Source: Hymenobacter setariae
Lineage (GTDB): Bacteria > Bacteroidota > Bacteroidia > Cytophagales > Hymenobacteraceae
Direction: 5' to 3'
Assembly: GCF_007713685.1 (NCBI RefSeq)
Contig: NZ_VMRJ01000003.1
Span: 248,001-312,000 of the forward strand
DNA: 64,000 nt
The translations under genes and the position numbers were made by a program. How positions within the stretch are numbered: position 1 is the stretch's first letter; every line of letters starts with the position of its first letter. Of this stretch, positions 16,909 to 25,758 are shown in pieces. Below the pieces are notes generated by a model. That model did no database searches, was not told the DNA's origin, and saw only the letters and a program-made list of their open reading frames with translations.

Positions 16909-18996
16909 ATGCCTTTGAAGACCCTGCCCCGCGACCTGAGCTGGCTGCGTTTCAACGCCCGCGTGCTGCAAGAAGCTCAGTGTGCCGAAGTGCCGCTGCT
17001 CGAGCGCCTCAAGTTCCTGGCCATTTTTTCTAGCAACCTAGACGAGTTTTTCAAGGTGCGGGTGGCCACGCTGCGGCGCCTCGTCAAGCTCAAAAAGAAA
17101 ACGCGTACCCAACTGCAAGCCAAGCCCAAGCGCGTGCTGGCCGAGGTGCTCGAAGAGGTGCGCCGCCAGCAGCAGGAGTTTGGGCGCACCTTCCGCGAGC
17201 AGGTGCTGCCAGCTCTAGGCGAAGCCGGCATCCAGATGCTGAGTGCCGAGGACTTGACCCCGGAGCAGCAAGCCTGGGTGCAGCAGTACTTCGAAAAAAA
17301 CGTGCGTGACCTGCTCTCGCCGGTGGTGCTCGACGAAACGCTGCACCAGCTTTTCTTGAAGGACCAGGCCGTGTACCTCACCTTCTACCTCACCAAGCCG
17401 CTGGCCAAAGCCAAGAAAGGCAACGCCGAGCGCGTAGTGCTGATGGAGCTGCCCACCAAGCGCCACGGCAGCCGCTTTGTGCCGCTGCCCGGCGGCGCCG
17501 GCACCCCGGAGGCACCGCACCAAGTGCTGTTCCTAGATGATGTGGTGCGGGTGGCGGCACCCAGCTTGTTTCCGGCCTACAAGTCGGTGCAGGTCAATGC
17601 TATCAAACTCAGCCGCGATGCCGAAATTGACATTGCCGAAGAAGTATCGGGCGACTTGCTGGCCAAGATTCGCAGCAGCCTCGCCAAACGCGCTACCGGC
17701 TACCCCGCTCGCCTGCTCTACGACCCCGAAACACCTAAGGAGGTGCTGCGCGCCATCAAGCAAAAGACTGGTATCGAAGACGAAGAGCTGGTAGAGGGCA
17801 GCCGCTACCACAACTTCCGTGACTTCTTCGGTTTCCCCACCTTCGGGCGCACCGACCTGCTGAACCCTGAGTGGCCCGAGCTGGCGCATCCCACGCTGCC
17901 CCGCACGGGCCCACTATTGCCCGCCATTGCCAAGCGCGACCACTTGCTGCACGTGCCCTACCAGGCGTTCGATGCCGTGCCGCGCCTGCTGCGTGAGGCC
18001 GCCACCGACCCCAGCGTGAGTAGCATCGCCATTACGCTCTACCGGGTGGCACCCAAGAGCGCAGTAGCCAAAGCCTTGCTCAAAGCCGTAAAAAATGGCA
18101 AGCAGGTAACGGCCGTGGTGGAGCTGAAAGCGCGCTTTGACGAAGAAAGCAATATGCACTGGGCCGAGAAGCTACAGCGCGCCGGGGCGCACGTCATCTT
18201 CACGCCGCCCGAGCTTAAGTGCCACGCCAAGCTGCTGCTTATCAACCGGCGTGAGGGCGCCGACAGCACGCTGCGTCGCTACGCCTACCTCAGCTCGGGC
18301 AACTTCAACGAAGCCACGGCCGGCCTCTACGCCGACCACGCCCTCTTCACGGCCAATGCCGAAATCGCGGCCGAAGTTGACCAAGTGTTCCGCTACTTTC
18401 AAACGGGTGAGGAGCCTGCTAATCTAAAGCACTTGCTGGTGGCGCCCTTTACGCTGCGCAAGCAGCTGCTCAAGCTCATTGCCGCCGAAGCTGCCAATGC
18501 TCGCAAGGGCAAGCCCGCCTACATTTTGCTGAAGGTGAATTCGCTGGAAGACCCCGGTATGATAGCCGCGCTTTACGAGGCCAGCCAGGCCGGCGTGCGC
18601 ATCGAACTGCTCATCAGGGGTATTGGCAGCCTGGTGCCCGGCGAGCCGGGGCTGAGCGAGAATATCAGCCAGCGCGGCCTCATCGACCGTTACCTTGAGC
18701 ACGCCCGCATCTACGTGTTTGCCAACGGCGGCACCGAAAAGGTCTACCTCTCGTCGGCCGACTGGATGACTCGCAACCTCGACCGCCGCGTGGAAGTGGC
18801 CTTCCCAGTGCCCGACGAAGCGCTGCGCGCCGAAATCCGTCACCTACTCGACCTAGAGCGTGCCGACAATGTGAAGGCCCGCGATTTTGACAATAACCTG
18901 CTACTATCGGCTGAAGGAGCGCCGCCCGTGCGCACCCAAGAGTCGCAATACCAGTACTTGAAAAAGCTAGCCGGAAGAAAGCGAGCGAAGAAGTAG
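16909..18996 (+). CDS. ppk1: Polyphosphate kinase 1
   Basis: PPK1 reversibly polymerises the terminal phosphate of ATP into polyphosphate. The 695-residue protein shows the four-domain order: N domain (LSWLRFNARVLQEA near residue 10), H domain, and two phospholipase-D-like catalytic domains. The autophosphorylated His is His439 in CHAKLLLINRREG. The second catalytic His is His598 in DRYLEHARIYVF, and SSGNFNEATAGLYAD and DRRVEVAFPV are conserved. Start chosen at the ATG preceding the invariant LSWLxFNxRVL block. It is downstream of the SixA-like phosphatase and ends before a 37-bp hairpin shared with the convergent gene. Confidence 0.97.
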   Translation: MPLKTLPRDLSWLRFNARVLQEAQCAEVPLLERLKFLAIFSSNLDEFFKVRVATLRRLVKLKKKTRTQLQAKPKRVLAEVLEEVRRQQQEFGRTFREQVLPALGEAGIQMLSAEDLTPEQQAWVQQYFEKNVRDLLSPVVLDETLHQLFLKDQAVYLTFYLTKPLAKAKKGNAERVVLMELPTKRHGSRFVPLPGGAGTPEAPHQVLFLDDVVRVAAPSLFPAYKSVQVNAIKLSRDAEIDIAEEVSGDLLAKIRSSLAKRATGYPARLLYDPETPKEVLRAIKQKTGIEDEELVEGSRYHNFRDFFGFPTFGRTDLLNPEWPELAHPTLPRTGPLLPAIAKRDHLLHVPYQAFDAVPRLLREAATDPSVSSIAITLYRVAPKSAVAKALLKAVKNGKQVTAVVELKARFDEESNMHWAEKLQRAGAHVIFTPPELKCHAKLLLINRREGADSTLRRYAYLSSGNFNEATAGLYADHALFTANAEIAAEVDQVFRYFQTGEEPANLKHLLVAPFTLRKQLLKLIAAEAANARKGKPAYILLKVNSLEDPGMIAALYEASQAGVRIELLIRGIGSLVPGEPGLSENISQRGLIDRYLEHARIYVFANGGTEKVYLSSADWMTRNLDRRVEVAFPVPDEALRAEIRHLLDLERADNVKARDFDNNLLLSAEGAPPVRTQESQYQYLKKLAGRKRAKK

Positions 18997-19022
18997 TTCG
19001 ATGCTCTCTTTTCAACCCATCG

Positions 19023-19110
19023 CGCCTGTCATGCTGAGCTTGCGAAGCATCTTCTCACGTTGGAATAACCTAGCGTGAGAAGATGCTTCGCAAGCTCAGC
19101 ATGACAGGCG
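19023..19110. repeat. Intergenic palindromic repeat, 37-bp perfect stem
   Basis: Arms 19023-19059 and 19074-19110 are exact reverse complements around a 14-base loop. The arm contains TGTCATGC and GCGAAGCATCT, both also found in the copy at 62428-62518. It lies between convergent ppk1 and the beta-barrel gene and probably blocks read-through on both strands. Confidence 0.85.
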
Positions 19111-19133
19111 GTAGGTGGCTAGCACTGTATTTA

Positions 19134-20258
19134 TTACCGCCGAACGCCTGCCTTTTCCAGCAGCTTGCGAGGTGGCACCGCGAATATTTCTAGGCTGATG
19201 TAGGGCGCGCCGCCCAGCTTAGTGCGCACAATGCGCTCGCGGTCGGTATTGGTGCGGTCGAAGGCGTCGAAGGCATGGTTGTAGCGGTAGCCGCCCTCGG
19301 CCCCTAGCCACAGAAAGGACAGCAACTCGCGCTCCCAACGCAGGCGAAACTTTACTTCGGTTTCGCGTAGCTCCAGGCTGCGAAGGGGCTGCTTGCCAGG
19401 GCCTAGGGGTAGTTCCTGGCGCAGGGCCACGATGTAGTTGAAGCCATCGACCGTGTAGCCAGCGTAGAACAGCGAGCGCTCGGAGGCATTGTAGCGCGCC
19501 GACACGCGGGCCGGAAACAGCGCCTCGATGCCCCAGCGGTCGTTGAAGGTGCGGTTGTAAATGATGGCTGGGTACAAGCTCAGGCGGCCGAAGGTGTAGC
19601 CGTACTGAAAGCCCACGCCCCACGAAAAGCGCGGGCTGCGTTTCCAGCCGTAGAAGGCTTCGAGCGAGCCCCGGAAGTAGTTGGTGTTGCCAATATCGGT
19701 GCTCGACGTATAGTCGCCCGACAGCTCACCCTTCACCCGCGCCAAGTACCAGTGCACCGCATCGACGGGCCGGATGACGGCCAGCTGCACGCCGGTACTT
19801 TTCAGGCCCTTGTTCTCAATATTGTCGAACAGCCCGTAGTTGGTGGGCTGCTCGCGAAATTTAAACTCCTCGCGGTCGTAGTTCAGGCCCACAATCACCT
19901 TGAGGTGGGGCCGGTTCCAGGCCGGGATGTAACCCTTAAAAATCAGTTTGCCGTTGCGTTTAGCGTCGGTGTTGTAGTCACTTACGCCCGCCACCTGGCT
20001 TGAGGCGGCCACGCTGAAGGGCGTGGTACGCTCGTAGTGCAAGATGATGCCCTTACTGGGGCCCATGCCCAGTACCGAGGGATTGGCAAACTGCTGCTTA
20101 TCAGTAAGGTCGGCCGAGCCGCGGGCGGTGTCGATGGCCGTAGGGGCGGGCGCCGGAAAAATGCGGGGCACGTCTTGGGCGTGGGCCTGCACCGCACAGG
20201 CGAGCAAAGCAGGCAGGAAGTATTTCTTAGTGCAGAGGTAGGTAGGGTAGAACGACAT
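19134..20258 (-). CDS. Predicted outer-membrane beta-barrel protein (DUF6268-like)
   Basis: A signal peptide (YFLPALLACAVQAHAQ) is followed by about 340 residues of alternating polar/aromatic strands such as KLIFKGYIPAWNRPHLKVIVGLNYD and FSWGVGFQYGYTFGRLSLYPAIIYNR, with short turns, typical of a small outer-membrane barrel. The protein resembles Bacteroidota DUF6268 proteins; that family name is from memory and only fairly sure. The frame opens at 20279, but the Met at 20258 directly precedes the signal peptide and is preferred. Role unknown. It is the first of several leftward envelope genes. Confidence 0.75.
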   Translation of the reverse strand: MSFYPTYLCTKKYFLPALLACAVQAHAQDVPRIFPAPAPTAIDTARGSADLTDKQQFANPSVLGMGPSKGIILHYERTTPFSVAASSQVAGVSDYNTDAKRNGKLIFKGYIPAWNRPHLKVIVGLNYDREEFKFREQPTNYGLFDNIENKGLKSTGVQLAVIRPVDAVHWYLARVKGELSGDYTSSTDIGNTNYFRGSLEAFYGWKRSPRFSWGVGFQYGYTFGRLSLYPAIIYNRTFNDRWGIEALFPARVSARYNASERSLFYAGYTVDGFNYIVALRQELPLGPGKQPLRSLELRETEVKFRLRWERELLSFLWLGAEGGYRYNHAFDAFDRTNTDRERIVRTKLGGAPYISLEIFAVPPRKLLEKAGVRR

Positions 20259-20326
20259 AAGCAGGCCGAAGCCCCGCAACTTGCGGGAGCCGGCCTGCTT
20301 ACGTGAATAACTGGTGAAAGGCTACC

Positions 20327-20695
20327 CTAGGCGTACTTTGGCATTTCCTCGGGCTTGGAGAGCAGCCCGGCCATCAGCCCAAAGATGCCTGCCGCAATGA
20401 ATGTATTGCGCGCCTTGCGGTCTTTGGCGAAGCCAAACAGCCAGGGTGCTGTGAGGGCCGTGAGGCCGCCTAGGGTGTCAAATACTAGGTGGGCCTTGTA
20501 AGGCATTACCTTGAAGATGCCCCATTCGGCGCGGGTAACCAGCGACGAAGCCAAAATGCTACTGCTAAGTACGTAGCACAACGTAGTAGCTGTCTTATTT
20601 TCGCTGAAGCCAACTAGGTGTGGGGCGCTCGATACCAGCGGGATGTAAGAGTAATCGGTGAAGCCGTGCTGTACACGGGTGATGGGCTTGTCCAT
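20327..20695 (-). CDS. Small four-helix membrane protein, SPW-repeat-like
   Basis: The 122-residue protein has about four hydrophobic helices, with HGFTDYSYIPLV before the first, TATTLCYVLSSSILASSLVTR, LVFDTLGGLTALTAPWLFGF and NTFIAAGIFGLMAGLLSKPE. The HGxxDY opening and the LGxxxxxAPWLFGF stretch resemble SPW/vitamin-K-epoxide-like small membrane families seen beside stress genes. No catalytic residues stand out. It is followed (leftward) by the beta-barrel gene and preceded by the disordered protein gene with a terminator between. Confidence 0.7.
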   Translation of the reverse strand: MDKPITRVQHGFTDYSYIPLVSSAPHLVGFSENKTATTLCYVLSSSILASSLVTRAEWGIFKVMPYKAHLVFDTLGGLTALTAPWLFGFAKDRKARNTFIAAGIFGLMAGLLSKPEEMPKYA

Positions 20696-20816
20696 AGCAA
20701 GTCGAAAAAGGAGGAGATGAAAGGATGCGACAACGGGTAGGTGCCAGGCAGACTAACGGCCGGCCGCCCGAAAGGGTATAGCCGAGCCTACTTGCCACCC
20801 GCTATGCGCACCGCAC

Positions 20817-20852
20817 AAAAAGGCCCCGCAATGCATACTGCGAGGCCTTTTT
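20817..20852. terminator. Rho-independent terminator of the disordered-protein gene
   Basis: Arms 20817-20830 and 20839-20852 pair with one mismatch. A5 on the left and T5 on the right make it usable on either strand. It ends the leftward gene at 20877-21257. Confidence 0.8.
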
Positions 20853-20876
20853 GCAAGCGTAATGAAGAAAAGCTAC

Positions 20877-21257
20877 CTAGGCGGGGTTGTTGGCGTCGCC
20901 GATTTTGCCGCCGTCGTTGGCAGCGCTGGGGGCGGCGTTGCCGGTGCCGTAGTCGGTCTTTTCTTCGGTGGTGTTCTTGGTCTGGTTTTTATGCTCTTTA
21001 TCCGAGCCGCCGCCGGTGTTTTCTGAGTCGGCATTGGCTTCGTCGCCGCGGTGGCTGCTGCCTTTGGCGTTGCTGGTCGAGGCGCCGCTATGGTTGCCGC
21101 CGTGCTGGCCCTGGCTGGTGCCGGTGGTGCCGTCGGTGGTTTGGGGGGCATTGCCCTGCTGCTGGCCGGCGGTGCCTTGGGCGTTTTCGGGGCGCGAGGT
21201 ATTGGTGCCGTCGTTGGCAGCGTCGGCCTGGGTGCGGCTATGTTCGTTCTGGCTCAT
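20877..21257 (-). CDS. Hydrophilic, intrinsically disordered protein
   Basis: The 126 residues are almost entirely Gly, Asn, Thr, Gln, Ser, Ala, Asp and Glu, with no Cys, Trp, Phe, Leu, Ile-rich core or membrane segment; motifs such as TGTSQGQHGGNHSGAS repeat loosely. This composition is that of hydrophilins and stress-linked disordered proteins. No homologous family can be named. Two other long frames overlap (20968-21321 forward, 20873-21151 reverse). This one is preferred because its composition is sensible for a soluble protein and a terminator follows its stop. It is likely a desiccation- or osmotic-stress protein, by composition only. Confidence 0.6.
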   Translation of the reverse strand: MSQNEHSRTQADAANDGTNTSRPENAQGTAGQQQGNAPQTTDGTTGTSQGQHGGNHSGASTSNAKGSSHRGDEANADSENTGGGSDKEHKNQTKNTTEEKTDYGTGNAAPSAANDGGKIGDANNPA

Positions 21258-21388
21258 AAGGAGGTGGGGAGAGAATGTGAGTGAGAACTATACGCGCCCT
21301 AGGGGAGGTAGTTGGGCTTAGTTACTTCTCAAGAAGCGGCTAGCGAAGCGCTCGTTCAACACGCTCAGGCCACGGCTAGTACGCGATT

Positions 21389-21427
21389 AAAAAAGAAGCC
21401 CCGACTGCTAGAGCAGTCGGGGCTTCT
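21389..21427 (-). terminator. Rho-independent terminator of the phosphoesterase/barrel gene
   Basis: A 16-bp stem (21394-21409 with 21412-21427; in practice a slightly shorter stem with the loop CTAGAG) followed on the minus strand by a run of six T. Confidence 0.9.
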
Positions 21428-21448
21428 ACTAGCTAATTGATTAGCTGC

Positions 21449-24400
21449 TTAGAAGAGGAAGTCGAAGCCCACGAATACGAGCTTTTCTTCGCCCACCGAG
21501 TAGGTCACATTAATCACCGCCTGGTCGAGGATATTGACAAACGCGCCGCCGCCGAAGCCCGTGTGGAAAGCCGCGATGCCCGTGCGCGTATCGTTGCTTG
21601 AGTACACGCGGCCGGCGTCGGCTAGGCCTAGGATGCCGAACGTGCCGGGGAAGAGGTAGGCATTGAACTTGAACAAGTGCAGGCGCGCCTCAAAGTTGCC
21701 ATACAGCGCGTCGCGGCCCGCAAAGCGTGTGCGGCGGTAGCCGCGCAGGTTGGTGGTGCCGCCCAGCGTATTGGCTTGGTAAAAGCGGTAGTCGCCGATG
21801 TTGTGCATCCAGCCAATGCGGCCGGCGTAGGTGAGGCGGAAAGGGAAGTTGGGCGTGAGGTAGGCCTTGAGCTCGGTAGCGAAACGGCCATAGGTGAGGC
21901 CCGTGCCGTTGAGCTGGAAGTTGTACTGGAACTCATTGTGCCACTGGATGCCGATGCGTGGGTCTTTAGGCGTTGACTGCGCGCCAAAATCCAGGTACAT
22001 CAGCGCGCCTAGGTAGGTGTTGGCCTGAAAATCGGAAGCCCGAACACCAAAGCGGCGGTTCTCGAAGTTGGACCCGATGCTGTCGCGGATAATCGAACCC
22101 ACTTGGTCTTGCTCGACCCGGAAGCGCTCGAACTGCGGCCCAATGCCGATTTTACCAAACGAGAACAGCTTGCGCTCGAGCGTGGGCGCCACGTAGAAGC
22201 GGTCGAAGCGCACGCGGTAGGCACTGTTGATAGAGCGGTTGGAGGCCTGCCCATCGTCGTTGTCCTCGCTGCTATAGTTCTGGGTGTTGTTACCGATGCC
22301 GAAGAAGTTGTAAAGCAGCTGCGGACCGTAGTACTGAGCCGCTACGCGTAAGTTGGCTTTGCCGCCAAACACACTGATAAACTCCCCTAGGTAGCGCAAA
22401 TTATACGCCTCGCGGGCCGGCGCAAAGTTGGCCGTGAGCGACTGCTGCGAGCCGTAGGGCTCGCGGCGGAAGGCGTAGCGCCGATGCGTAACGCCGCCCC
22501 CGATGAGCAGGCCATCGTCGATGTTATACCCAAAAAACAGCGCTGGGCCGGTGTAGTTGAGGCGGTAGTCTTTAAGGTCGAAGCGGTGTGGGTGGTCGTA
22601 GCGGCTCACGTCTACGCCCGGCTCGAGGCGCAGGCGGGCCTCGCCGCGGCGGTTCTGAATCACGTTGCCGGTGTCAGCGTCGTAAATCTGGGTGCGGTGG
22701 CGCATGCCGGCTACCCGCGAGTCGTCGATGATGGTATCGTGCCCCGTGCCGCCAATAATGCGGATTTTATGACCTAGGCGCTGGTCGCCGGTGAGGTCAT
22801 ACACGTCGCGCCCGCTGATGCCGTAAAGGCGAATTTCATCGGTTACTTTATCGAACGTGCGGTCGTACAGCACCTTGGTCAGCTCGCCCTTTTTGCTGAT
22901 TTTCTGCATTACCACGCGAGTCTTGTGGTCGGGCAGGCGCGTTACCGTAAACTTCTCGTTTTTCTGCGAGCCGCGCACCTCTACGATGTCGCTCATCAGG
23001 TTGGAGTACTTGCGGGCCACATCGGGCAGCAGGTCGCGGCGGCTCTTGAGCTTGGCCACAATCTCGGCGCCGTGCAGGCTATAAATCTCCTTGGGCCAGC
23101 GCTCGGCGAAGGCTTTCTCAATCACGGCATCGGTGAGCTGGGCCTTCATTATCTCGGCCTGCTTCACCCATTCCTCGCGGCTCACGCCGCTTAGATACAG
23201 GCGGTCGTTGGAGAGGCCCGTTTGGTTGAGGCCCTTATAGTCGCCGTAGTCGTAGCCAAAGTTTTGGAAGTTGCGCACTGCAAACTTCTTCGAAATCAGT
23301 GAGGGTAGCACGCCATCACCCTTGAAGAAGGCAATGTCGCGGTCTTCGGGCACGGCCGTGAATATCTTGTCACCGTCCTTGGTTTTGCGCTGCGCCCAGC
23401 GCCACTGGTCCTCGTGGCGGTCCCAGTCGCCTATCCACATATCGAAGAGGCGCGAGCGCGCAAAGGCCGGCTGGTCTACCTTGTTGTCGTTGTCTTGCAG
23501 CAGTTCTTCGAGCATCTTCTCGGTGCTCACCAGCTTTTTGGCATACCCTAGGGAGGCGTCGTTATCCTGGCTACCCTTGGCATCTTCTTCCAGCGCGGCG
23601 GGTGTGTTAGCAAAGCGTTGCTGGTACTGCCCTAGGGCCGGGTCGTTAGGGACGTAGACGTAGTTGGGGTTGGTGTGCAAGATGCCCGCGGCCGTGGCCA
23701 GCGGGGGCAGCACAAACGAGGCGTAGGGGTGCTGCGCCGAAATCTGGTCTTGCAGCACAGCCAGCGCCAGCCCGGTGCGGAAGCCCTCGGGGAGCACGGC
23801 CGTAGGGTCCTTGTCGATGCCGCGCACCGTGAAGTAGTAGCCTTCTTCATTGCGCACTTTCAGCGAAGCCGTTTGCTTGCCGCCGCCCATCTTATAAGGA
23901 ATCAGCCCCCCCTGAGCAGTCTTGATGTCGAGCACCGGAAACTTGACCGGCGTGGCCCACTCGGCGCGGTAGTGGTCGCCAAGCAGCCAGTTGTGGAAGC
24001 GCCCGTGCTCGGCGTAGGTGGGGTTCACGGCCACCGTCACGGTGCTGTCTTTGTAGTCGGGGCGCTTGACATCGGCAGCCACTACGGGCGCGCCGATGGG
24101 CGTGCCGCTGGCCTGAGCCGCAGCAGCCTCTAGGTCGTCCTTGCTCTGGTTGCCCTTGCGGGTGCGGCCGGTGCCGGCTGGGGCACTGGTGCCCTGTACT
24201 TTGCCAGCGTCGGGCTTGAGCTGGTTTACGGCGCCGCCGGGGCCTTTGGTGCTAGCTGTAGCACCGCCGCGCCCTAGGTCGCCATACACCTGCTGGCGGT
24301 ACACGATGCGCGCAGTTTTGCCCTGGTCGGCATCGTTAGGTACCACAAACTCGACCCATACCTGCCCATCCTCATAGTAGTTGAGGCGGGCAAAGCCTTT

Positions 24401-25540
24401 CTCCTTGTCCGAAAACAGCGCGTCGCCCTGTACACCGGGCTTCACGTGCTGGGTTTTGCAGCCCGAGCCACTCGTAATGAAGTGGCCCGTACCCACGTCG
24501 ATGTACTGAAGGTTGTGCTCGTGCCCGTTGGCGTAAATGACGTTGGGGTACTTGGCAAAAATGTCGAGCAGGTTCTTCTTATATGCCTGGTAGGCCGGGT
24601 GCGGAATGTCTTGCGAAATGCCGCCGTACTTGCGCGCCAGCGGGTATATCGACCCGATAATGGGCAGCGGCAAGAAGGCGTACTTCTGCACAATGCTGAG
24701 CGGAAATACGTGGTCGGCAAACGTGAAGTAGCCCCCGTGGATACCGTCCGAAAACAGCGGGTGGTGCGTCACAATGAGGATGTGCTTGTCCTTATTGCGC
24801 TTAATAACCTCCTCCAACTGCGCGTATACCTCCTCGGCATTGTTGGCGCCGCAGATGTCGCCGTAGGGGCGAAACTCCTGGGGCGTGATAAACCACTGTG
24901 AGTTGAGGGCAATCATTACCAGGTCGTCGCGCAGCGGTATTTCGTACGGGCCGGGGCAGCCATCGCGGGGCACTAAGAAGTCGCCGGTGTAGGCAAAAGC
25001 TGTCGAGTCCTGGGCCAAGTAATGCTCGGCGTAGGCCTGCTCGCGGTTTACCTGGGCTAGGCCGTTCTGGGTGCCCTGTATCCAGTCGTGGTTGCCGGGC
25101 ACCATGTATTTCTCGCCCTTGTAGCCCTTTAGGATGTTAAGCTGCGTGTTTAGGCGTCCTTCGGCAATCTTGCGGTCGTAGGCGCCTTCGGGCGGCATGC
25201 CTTGGTTGTAGATGTTGTCGCCTAGGTACACCACCGAGCTGTTGGCGCCCATGTGCATCATCTGCTGGCGCATAAAGTTGAGCGAAGGCTCGCCACCCTT
25301 CTCGGCCGGAATGGGGCTGCCCACGTCGCCAATCAAAAACACCGAGTACCGGATGCGGCTCGAATCGGGCGGCAAATTTTTTTGCCAGCCTACCGCCTTG
25401 GCGCGGTAGTTGGGTTTGGGATTGGCGGGGTTAAAATCTGACTCACCGGCCTCGCCTAGCTCCTCTAGTTGGGCATGGGCGGCGAAGGGCAGGGAAGCTA
25501 GTAAACTGAGAAATAGCGTTAAGCGAAAAAGTAGTGGCAT
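21449..25540 (-). CDS. Giant outer-membrane protein: calcineurin-like phosphoesterase + kinase-like region + BamA/TamA-type barrel
   Basis: 1363 residues from the Met at 25540, which begins the signal peptide (MPLLFRLTLFLSLLASLPFAAHAQ region, cut near residue 24); the frame extends upstream to 25648 without a better start. Residues 65-400 are a metallophosphoesterase with GDVG (71-74), GDN (107-109), GNHDW (149-153), THHPLFSDG (258-266) and NGHEH (338-342), so all metal ligands are present. A low-complexity linker spans about 425-480. Residues 520-760 carry GGGKQTASLKVRN and IGDWDRHEDQWRW (704-716), then PEDRDIAF (731-738), resembling the DRHxxN and D-x-G metal sites of HipA/CotH/FAM20-type kinases. 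From about 960 to the end is a surface-antigen-type beta-barrel (strands ending VGFDFLF). The phosphoesterase would sit in the periplasm or at the surface. Substrate unknown. Confidence 0.88.
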   Translation of the reverse strand: MPLLFRLTLFLSLLASLPFAAHAQLEELGEAGESDFNPANPKPNYRAKAVGWQKNLPPDSSRIRYSVFLIGDVGSPIPAEKGGEPSLNFMRQQMMHMGANSSVVYLGDNIYNQGMPPEGAYDRKIAEGRLNTQLNILKGYKGEKYMVPGNHDWIQGTQNGLAQVNREQAYAEHYLAQDSTAFAYTGDFLVPRDGCPGPYEIPLRDDLVMIALNSQWFITPQEFRPYGDICGANNAEEVYAQLEEVIKRNKDKHILIVTHHPLFSDGIHGGYFTFADHVFPLSIVQKYAFLPLPIIGSIYPLARKYGGISQDIPHPAYQAYKKNLLDIFAKYPNVIYANGHEHNLQYIDVGTGHFITSGSGCKTQHVKPGVQGDALFSDKEKGFARLNYYEDGQVWVEFVVPNDADQGKTARIVYRQQVYGDLGRGGATASTKGPGGAVNQLKPDAGKVQGTSAPAGTGRTRKGNQSKDDLEAAAAQASGTPIGAPVVAADVKRPDYKDSTVTVAVNPTYAEHGRFHNWLLGDHYRAEWATPVKFPVLDIKTAQGGLIPYKMGGGKQTASLKVRNEEGYYFTVRGIDKDPTAVLPEGFRTGLALAVLQDQISAQHPYASFVLPPLATAAGILHTNPNYVYVPNDPALGQYQQRFANTPAALEEDAKGSQDNDASLGYAKKLVSTEKMLEELLQDNDNKVDQPAFARSRLFDMWIGDWDRHEDQWRWAQRKTKDGDKIFTAVPEDRDIAFFKGDGVLPSLISKKFAVRNFQNFGYDYGDYKGLNQTGLSNDRLYLSGVSREEWVKQAEIMKAQLTDAVIEKAFAERWPKEIYSLHGAEIVAKLKSRRDLLPDVARKYSNLMSDIVEVRGSQKNEKFTVTRLPDHKTRVVMQKISKKGELTKVLYDRTFDKVTDEIRLYGISGRDVYDLTGDQRLGHKIRIIGGTGHDTIIDDSRVAGMRHRTQIYDADTGNVIQNRRGEARLRLEPGVDVSRYDHPHRFDLKDYRLNYTGPALFFGYNIDDGLLIGGGVTHRRYAFRREPYGSQQSLTANFAPAREAYNLRYLGEFISVFGGKANLRVAAQYYGPQLLYNFFGIGNNTQNYSSEDNDDGQASNRSINSAYRVRFDRFYVAPTLERKLFSFGKIGIGPQFERFRVEQDQVGSIIRDSIGSNFENRRFGVRASDFQANTYLGALMYLDFGAQSTPKDPRIGIQWHNEFQYNFQLNGTGLTYGRFATELKAYLTPNFPFRLTYAGRIGWMHNIGDYRFYQANTLGGTTNLRGYRRTRFAGRDALYGNFEARLHLFKFNAYLFPGTFGILGLADAGRVYSSNDTRTGIAAFHTGFGGGAFVNILDQAVINVTYSVGEEKLVFVGFDFLF

Positions 25541-25758
25541 ATATAAAGCAGAAAAGAGGCGGGGCACCAGCCAAAAACAGCATAAGTACCGGAGGAGTTG
25601 ACCGGTATATACGTGAAATATGACCTGTGTAGGTGGCTCCCTACGCAAAGGTTGGGTGTACGGTTGAGCCTATCTTAACCCCTAGGCCGCGCTTCGCGTT
25701 GAAAGCCCCGCGGGCTGGCCGAACCACGGGCCTGCTCTGTGTTGTTTCTTGCATATCT

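Noticed and set aside
20968..21321. 117-residue forward frame and an overlapping reverse frame at 20873-21151
   Set aside because: Both are alternative readings of the low-complexity gene at 20877-21257; Pro/Trp/Cys or Pro/Ala-rich products look like shadows.
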